A stretch of 64,000 nt of DNA from Rhodobacteraceae bacterium HLUCCA12. Its GTDB lineage: Bacteria > Pseudomonadota > Alphaproteobacteria > Rhodobacterales > Rhodobacteraceae. The stretch spans positions 62,001 to 126,000 of the forward strand of contig LJSV01000003.1 in NCBI GenBank assembly GCA_001314715.1. Reading direction: 5' to 3'. Numbering within the stretch: position 1 is the first letter of the stretch; every line of letters starts with the position of its first letter. Position numbers and translations under genes: made by a program. Positions 59,177 to 64,000 of the stretch are shown one piece after another. The notes beneath the pieces were generated by a model. It was not told the origin of the DNA and searched no databases. It saw nothing but the letters and a program-made list of their open reading frames with translations.

Positions 59177-59515
59177 TCAGTCGCCTTCGCCCGGCTTGTC
59201 CGAGAAGTACTTGTCCATCTTGCCCTGCTCGCCATCGTGCTCTTCGGCGCCCGGCAAGGGGTCGCGGCGCTGGGTGATCACAGGCCACTGTTCGGAATAC
59301 TTGCGGTTGAATTCCACCCACGGCTCCATGTCGGGCTCGGTGTCGGGGCGAATCGCATCCGCCGGGCACTCGGGCTCGCACACCCCGCAGTCGATACACT
59401 CGTCGGGATGAATCACCAGCATGTTCTCGCCTTCGTAGAAGCAATCCACGGGGCACACTTCCACGCAATCGGTATATTTGCAGGCGATGCAATTGTCGGT
59501 CACGACATAGGTCAT
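59177..59515 (-). CDS. fdxA: 7Fe ferredoxin (3Fe-4S/4Fe-4S)
   Basis: A 112-residue electron carrier. The cysteine pattern matches Azotobacter ferredoxin I offset by one. Cys9, Cys17 and Cys50 would hold the 3Fe-4S cluster. Cys21, Cys40, Cys43 and Cys46 would hold the 4Fe-4S cluster. Cys12 and Cys25 are the extra conserved cysteines. The C-terminal ~55 residues have the usual extension ([20 protein letters not shown]). It lies between an S4-domain gene and carD on the same strand, an order common in alphaproteobacteria. Confidence 0.95.
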   Translation of the reverse strand: MTYVVTDNCIACKYTDCVEVCPVDCFYEGENMLVIHPDECIDCGVCEPECPADAIRPDTEPDMEPWVEFNRKYSEQWPVITQRRDPLPGAEEHDGEQGKMDKYFSDKPGEGD

Positions 59516-59641
59516 GGCGGCGCTGGTCCTCGGTTGATCGCACCGGACTTAATCCGGTTGCGGCAATCAATCAAGCCATCCTCGATAATTTGTTCGCATA
59601 CGCCCAAAAATCAGGCCGTGACCGACCCTGAAGCGCGCAGA

Positions 59642-60013
59642 TCACGTGTCCGGATCGCGCCCGCGAATCGCGTCCATCACGCGCCTGTCGCGCCCGCTGG
59701 GACGCCCACCCGAACGCGATTGCGGGCGCGACGGATCGGGCGGCGGCGCGGGCTGCGACAGATCGTCATACAAGCTCTGCGCCTCGGGGGCCGGGCCGCG
59801 CCGCTGGCCGGGCGCCTGCACCCGAACCACGCGCACCCGCTCGCCCTGAACAAAGGTCAGAACATCGCCGGGCCGCACCATGGTCGCGGGCTTCGCCACG
59901 GGCTGGCTGTTCAGGCGCATACGCCCGGTTCCGACGGCCTGCGCCGCCAGGCTGCGCGACTTGAAAAACCGCGCATGCCACAACCACTTGTCCAGACGGA
60001 TCGGGGCCGCCAT
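59642..60013 (-). CDS. S4-domain RNA-binding protein (Hsp15-like)
   Basis: A 123-residue protein. The S4 domain covers residues ~5-65 (IRLDKWLWHARFFKSRSLAA, GDVLTFVQGERVRVVRV); the rest is a basic, Pro/Arg-rich tail. It resembles Hsp15, which binds stalled 50S-nascent-chain complexes, but the tail is different. I chose the ATG at 60013. It begins 38 bases after the helicase stop on the same strand. Confidence 0.86.
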   Translation of the reverse strand: MAAPIRLDKWLWHARFFKSRSLAAQAVGTGRMRLNSQPVAKPATMVRPGDVLTFVQGERVRVVRVQAPGQRRGPAPEAQSLYDDLSQPAPPPDPSRPQSRSGGRPSGRDRRVMDAIRGRDPDT

Positions 60014-60051
60014 GTCGCCCTTGTTTTGCGGCGCGCCGGGCAAGGGGCGCG

Positions 60052-63000
60052 TCAGCTTTTGTCGCGCAGCCCCATAAGGGCGGCGGCAAAGGGGTTGTCG
60101 GGATCGATGCGATCCCGGCGTTTGTCGGGCCCCGAGGTGAACTTGCGCGGCGCGTCCTTCTTGGGAAAGTTGTCGCGCTTGCCGGGTTTTCCACCCTTGC
60201 GCTCATCACGAACCTTGCGCTCGGCGCGCGCGTCTTTTCCGGGTCGGTCCGCGACACCGTTGCCTGCCCGCTTGCCCTGCCGCTTCGCATCGTCGGTCTC
60301 GCCGCCGCTGGCGTCGCGGCGCGGTGTCCGGCGCGGCTGCGACCGCGGCCGCGCGCGCGGCGCCCAGCGGAAGGTGTAGAACACCTCCATCTCGACCGGC
60401 TCGACCGGCTCGGCTGTCGCGGCTGCCATCGGGTCTTGCTGCACGGCTTCGGGCGGCATGTCGCCCGGCACTTCCTGGGGGATCTCGACCGGGGGTTCCT
60501 CGGGCGGGGCGGCGGGGGGCGTTTCGTCCGGCGCGTCGGCAGGGGCTTCCTGCGGCCGGTCGTCGGGCACTTCGGCGGGCGTCTCGTCGGGCGTTTCCCG
60601 AGGTGACGGGTCGGCCTCGGCGACCGCCGCACCGGCCGCCTGCCGGGCGGCTTGCGCCGCAATCTCCTCGGCCGTCAGCTCGACCGGCCCCTGCGGGCGC
60701 TGCTTGACGCGCTCGCCCCTTTCGGCGGCATAGCCCAAGCCCTGCATCAGGTCGGCGAACTGGTCCAGCGTCATCCCGGTAATCGACAACATCTCGGGCG
60801 CCGCCTCAAATCCCGCACGGCTGTCGCGGCTGCGCAGCATGTCGGCAAGGCGTTCCAGCATGTCGATGCGGATCGCACGCGCGCCGGCCGGCTTGTAACC
60901 CGCCAGCGCATAATGCTCGGCCGGAACGTCGGGCAGGTTGGGGATCGTCACCAGGCCCGGTGGCGGGCTTTCGGGGAATTCGTCGATCTCCTGCCTGAGC
61001 GACCAGAGAACCAGCCGCAGCCGGGTCGGCGCCGGTTTCAGCAGCGCCGGCAGAAAGATCGTGTATTGACCGAAACGCACGCCATGCTTGCGCAGGGCGC
61101 CGCGCGCGTCCTGATCCAGTTGCTTGACCTCTTCGGCCACGCCCTCGCGCGGAAGAACGCCCAGCGATTCGACCAGTCGAAACGCGAATCCGCGCGCGAG
61201 GCCGGTCAGCGTCTCGTCGCGTTGCAGATTCAAGAGCGGCTCGAACAGCGTGGCAATCTTGCGGTCAATGAAATGCTGCAACCGGCGGCGCACCTTTTCG
61301 GCGACATCCGGCCCGGCCTCGTCGTCCACGAACGCCACGGCCTGCGGTCGCAAGGCATCGGCGCCGGGCGTCAGCTTGCCCACCGCCTCGGCGCCCCACA
61401 TCAACCCGCCCTGTTCGGTGAAATCCATCTCGGTATCGGGCGCGTTGTAGAACCGGTCGGCCCGCAGATGGAAGGCCGGGGCCAGCGCCGCCACCGCCGC
61501 CTGGCGCAAGGTGCGCGCCTCGTCGGCATGTTCGGTCTTGTCCTGCCGGAACCGGAACCCCTCAAGACGGCCGATGAACTCGCCCTCGACCGTCACTTCG
61601 CCCTTGTCATTCACCTCGGCCACAAGGCTCTCCTTCTGGTTCAACCGGCGCAACAGAACGCTGGTACGCCGGTCAACAAATGCTGCGGTCAGGCGTTCGT
61701 GCAACGCATCCGACAGCCGGTCTTCTACCGCGCGCGTTTCGCCACGCCAATGGTTTTCATCATCCACCCAGCCCGGCCGCTGCGCGACATAGGTCCATGT
61801 GCGGATAAATGCCAATCGGCGTGACAGCATGTCGATGTCACCCTGCACCTTGTCGATGCGGGCAATGTTGCGGGCCAGCCAATCATCCGGGATGCGCCCG
61901 CCGCGATGCACGAACCCATGCAACCGCGCCAGCAGACCGGCATGTTCGGTGCCTGAAATGCCGCGAAAATCAGGGATGCGGCAGACATCCCACAACAGCC
62001 GGACATCGCGTGCATCGCGCACTCGGTCCGTGATCTCGGGCATGCCTGCCAGCGTCTTCAGCGCGACCAGATCGTCGGCTTCGCGCACACGGGTCAGCCA
62101 GTCGTCGCGGGTCGGATGTTCCAGGCTGGCGATCAGGCGATCCAACGTGCCGAATTCCAGCCGGGCATTGCGCCACTGAAGCTTGCGCACCGGCAGAAAG
62201 CGATGCGATTCGATCGCCTCGATCACTTCGGGTGCCAGCGGGCGCGCCTCGCCTGTGACACCAAAGGTGCCGGCGGTGGCATGACGCCCCGCGCGCCCGG
62301 CGATCTGGGCCAGTTCGTCGGGGTTGAGCGGCCGCATGCGCCGTCCGTCGAACTTCGACGTGCCGGCGAAAGCCACGTGCTTGATGTCCAGGTTCAGCCC
62401 CATCCCGATGGCATCGGTCGCCACCAGGTAATCAACATCGCCATTCTGATAAAGCGCGACCTGCGCGTTGCGCGTGCGCGGGCTCAGCGCCCCCATGACG
62501 ATCGCACAGCCGCCCTTGGTGCGGCGGATCAGCTCGGCAATGGCATAGACGTTCTCGACCGAAAAGGCGACGATGGCCGAGCGCGCCGGCATCCGCGCGA
62601 TCTTTTTGGACCCCGCCCAGGACAATTGCGAAAACCGTTCACGCCGGATGAACTGAACCCCGGGAACCAGCGCCGCGATCGCGCCGCGCATCGTATCCGA
62701 TCCCAGGAACAGGGTCTCGTGCAGCCCGCGCGCATTGAGCAGCCGGTCGGTAAAGACATGCCCGCGATCGGGATCGGCGCAAAGCTGGATCTCGTCGATG
62801 GCGATGAAATCGGCGCCGATCTCCAGCGGCATCGCCTCGGTCGTGCAGACCCAGTACTGAGTGCGCTCGGGCACGATGCGCTCTTCGCCGGTCACCAGCG
62901 CCACGACCGACGGGCCGCGCAGCGCGACGATCCGGTCATAGACCTCGCGCGCCAGAAGCCGCAGCGGCAGGCCGATCACGCCAGTGCGATGCGCCAGCAT

Positions 63001-63075
63001 CCGTTCGATCGCGTAATGCGTCTTGCCGGTATTCGTGGGTCCCAGAACCGCCGTGACCCGCCCCTTGCCTGTCAT
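60052..63075 (-). CDS. SUV3-like DEAD/DEAH-box RNA helicase with disordered tail
   Basis: A 1007-residue helicase. Walker A is GPTNTGKTHYAI (12-23), the motif II variant DEIQ is at 94-97, and the helicase C-terminal lobe includes ATDAIGMGLNLDIKHVAF and QIAGRAGRH. These features resemble the mitochondrial RNA helicase SUV3 and its alphaproteobacterial relatives. Residues ~800-1007 are low-complexity: a run of Glu/Pro-rich repeats (ETPDETPAEVPDDRPQEAP) followed by a very basic Arg/Lys segment. I chose the ATG at 63075. It is followed by the S4-domain gene and preceded by the TPR gene. A role in RNA turnover is inferred. Confidence 0.86.
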   Translation of the reverse strand: MTGKGRVTAVLGPTNTGKTHYAIERMLAHRTGVIGLPLRLLAREVYDRIVALRGPSVVALVTGEERIVPERTQYWVCTTEAMPLEIGADFIAIDEIQLCADPDRGHVFTDRLLNARGLHETLFLGSDTMRGAIAALVPGVQFIRRERFSQLSWAGSKKIARMPARSAIVAFSVENVYAIAELIRRTKGGCAIVMGALSPRTRNAQVALYQNGDVDYLVATDAIGMGLNLDIKHVAFAGTSKFDGRRMRPLNPDELAQIAGRAGRHATAGTFGVTGEARPLAPEVIEAIESHRFLPVRKLQWRNARLEFGTLDRLIASLEHPTRDDWLTRVREADDLVALKTLAGMPEITDRVRDARDVRLLWDVCRIPDFRGISGTEHAGLLARLHGFVHRGGRIPDDWLARNIARIDKVQGDIDMLSRRLAFIRTWTYVAQRPGWVDDENHWRGETRAVEDRLSDALHERLTAAFVDRRTSVLLRRLNQKESLVAEVNDKGEVTVEGEFIGRLEGFRFRQDKTEHADEARTLRQAAVAALAPAFHLRADRFYNAPDTEMDFTEQGGLMWGAEAVGKLTPGADALRPQAVAFVDDEAGPDVAEKVRRRLQHFIDRKIATLFEPLLNLQRDETLTGLARGFAFRLVESLGVLPREGVAEEVKQLDQDARGALRKHGVRFGQYTIFLPALLKPAPTRLRLVLWSLRQEIDEFPESPPPGLVTIPNLPDVPAEHYALAGYKPAGARAIRIDMLERLADMLRSRDSRAGFEAAPEMLSITGMTLDQFADLMQGLGYAAERGERVKQRPQGPVELTAEEIAAQAARQAAGAAVAEADPSPRETPDETPAEVPDDRPQEAPADAPDETPPAAPPEEPPVEIPQEVPGDMPPEAVQQDPMAAATAEPVEPVEMEVFYTFRWAPRARPRSQPRRTPRRDASGGETDDAKRQGKRAGNGVADRPGKDARAERKVRDERKGGKPGKRDNFPKKDAPRKFTSGPDKRRDRIDPDNPFAAALMGLRDKS

Positions 63076-63172
63076 CTCTCTGCCTTGATCCTCGGCGGCA
63101 AACGCCGCGCCGGCATACCGTCGTTGCGCGCTGGTTAGAATGCCGCGCCCGCCGTGTGAAGTGAAATCCGCG

Positions 63173-63736
63173 CTACAGCGCGCGCCCGGCCAGGTCCCGC
63201 TCAAGCCGCTCGACGGCCTGACGCAGGCTCGGGCGATGCGGGTTCAGCGCCAGCGCCGCGGAATAGGCCTCGCGCGCGGCTTCGGGGCGGTCGACCTGCT
63301 CCAGGATCGCGCCCATCCCGGCCAGGGCCCCGAAATGATCGGGGTTGCGCGCCAGAACCTCCTCGATATCGGCCATGGCCGGACCCAGCCGGTTCTCCAT
63401 GAAGAATGCCGTGGCGCGCGCGTTCCAGGCCTCGGCGAAATCGGGCGCGTGATCGATGACCGCGCTGAAATGGGCGATCGCGGCACCGGTATCGCCCTCG
63501 CGCAGCGCATCCTGGCCACGCTGGAACAGGTAATCGGCCACCGCCGATCCCGACTGGCTCCAGGCCCGCTGGATCTGGCGCTCGATTCGAACCCAGCGAT
63601 CCTGGTCGGGCTGCGCAAGCTGCTCCAGCAACGATTCGACATCCGGTGCCCGCGCATCCTGCGCCTGCACGACCGGCGCCGCCAGACCGATGGCTGCCGC
63701 CACGACAAGATTGAGAATTGCGCCACCTTGCGTCAT
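63173..63736 (-). CDS. Exported tetratricopeptide-repeat protein
   Basis: A 187-residue protein with a signal peptide (ILNLVVAAAIGLAAPVVQAQ, cleavage near 26) and about three TPR units (ADYLFQRGQDALREGDTGAA, FAEAWNARATAFFMENRLG, ALAGMGAILEQVDRPEAARE). It probably acts as a periplasmic protein-interaction module. It is divergent from the SCP2-domain gene by ~90 bases and precedes the helicase gene by ~97 bases. Confidence 0.85.
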   Translation of the reverse strand: MTQGGAILNLVVAAAIGLAAPVVQAQDARAPDVESLLEQLAQPDQDRWVRIERQIQRAWSQSGSAVADYLFQRGQDALREGDTGAAIAHFSAVIDHAPDFAEAWNARATAFFMENRLGPAMADIEEVLARNPDHFGALAGMGAILEQVDRPEAAREAYSAALALNPHRPSLRQAVERLERDLAGRAL

Positions 63737-63826
63737 AACCGCAAGATAGCGTGCGCGTGGAAAAATGCGAGAGCCCGCGCCACCCCGAAAGCTGCAAACG
63801 CAATCACAACCAGGACAGACAGCGCG

Positions 63827-64000
63827 ATGAGCAACGTGATCGAACAGGGCGTCGAGGCGCTCAACGAAAAACTGGGAAGCGACGGATTCGACGGCATCGC
63901 CAAATTCGAGATCGAGGACGAAGGCGCGATCGTGCTCGACAGCGATGGCGCGCGCGCCGGCGACGACGATGCCGATGTCACGCTGACCGCCTCGGCCGAG
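63827..64000 (+). CDS. SCP2 sterol-binding domain protein, truncated by window edge
   Basis: 58 codons are visible before the window ends: MSNVIEQGVEALNEKLGSDG followed by a beta strand (AKFEIEDEGAIVLDS) and an acidic loop. This looks like the start of the small (~95 aa) SCP2-domain lipid-binding proteins of alphaproteobacteria. It is divergent from the TPR gene. The function is unknown. Confidence 0.7.
   Translation, partial: MSNVIEQGVEALNEKLGSDGFDGIAKFEIEDEGAIVLDSDGARAGDDDADVTLTASAE

Overview
The window is a GC-rich, gene-dense chromosomal segment from an alphaproteobacterium, most likely a member of the Rhodobacteraceae (Rhodobacter/Paracoccus/Roseobacter group). Four things point there. 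The F1 ATP synthase operon (atpHAGDC) stands alone without F0 genes. The order aroA-cmk-rpsA-ihfB-lapA-trpF-trpB is present. There are two sigma-32 genes of the RpoH-I and RpoH-II types. Family-restricted small proteins such as DUF6476 and DUF2125 are also present. No rRNA, tRNA, CRISPR array, transposase or prophage gene was seen. Nearly everything looks like stable core or near-core chromosome, with one catabolic operon.

Layout. 1-3.2 kb: glmM (cut by the left edge), folP and folB. 3.4-8.3 kb: atpC-D-G-A-H, all on the minus strand and closed by a strong terminator. 8.5-12.7 kb: a methyltransferase, gloB and clpA. 12.9-17.1 kb: a MotA/TolQ/ExbB-like protein with a very long OmpA-domain partner that carries a 96-bp tandem repeat. 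17.1-18.8 kb: a ChaC-like gamma-glutamylcyclotransferase and a DUF2125 protein. 18.9-27.0 kb: an aryl-CoA catabolic operon. It encodes a flavin monooxygenase/old-yellow-enzyme fusion of the 2-aminobenzoyl-CoA monooxygenase/reductase (salicylyl-CoA 5-hydroxylase) type, an SDR, a MarR regulator, an atypical crotonase, an acyl-CoA dehydrogenase, a hotdog thioesterase, a Rid-family protein and an aryl-CoA ligase. A perfect 16-bp palindrome lies in front of it. 27.1-30.5 kb: a VanZ-like membrane protein, rpoH-II, a divergent MarR protein with a Cys-rich tail, and an SDR. 30.6-38.8 kb: an ornithine-cyclodeaminase-family protein, aroQ, a YgfZ-like protein, a class V aminotransferase, a DUF1330 protein, hisB, hisH and glnE. 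38.8-45.8 kb: metA, a P-loop ATPase, a penicillin-acylase-family hydrolase, an NAD-dependent oxidoreductase and adenine deaminase. 45.9-47.5 kb: an orphan metal-binding periplasmic protein behind a Fur/Mur-like operator, and a DUF2237 protein. 47.5-54.3 kb: the aroA-to-trpB block. 54.4-64 kb: a LysE-type exporter, rpoH-I, rluD, DUF6476, yebC, carD, a 7Fe ferredoxin, an S4 protein, an SUV3-like helicase, a TPR protein and the start of an SCP2-domain gene.

Main points of interest. cmk carries an apparent frameshift in a GC-dinucleotide run, and the normal C-terminus continues in another frame. In the aryl-CoA operon, by eye alignment, the crotonase lacks both catalytic glutamates of enoyl-CoA hydratases and the Rid protein lacks the catalytic arginine of RidA; both could have specialised ring-opening or imine-handling roles. 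The ion-motor-like pair at 13-17 kb has a predicted coiled coil far longer than a periplasm. A two-hairpin intergenic element occurs four times, always just 3' of a gene and in the same orientation as that gene. An orphan metal-binding protein sits behind a near-perfect Fur-family operator. MetA has the Glu111 signature of acetyl-CoA-using enzymes. All assignments come from reading the sequence and recalled family knowledge; no database search was run.
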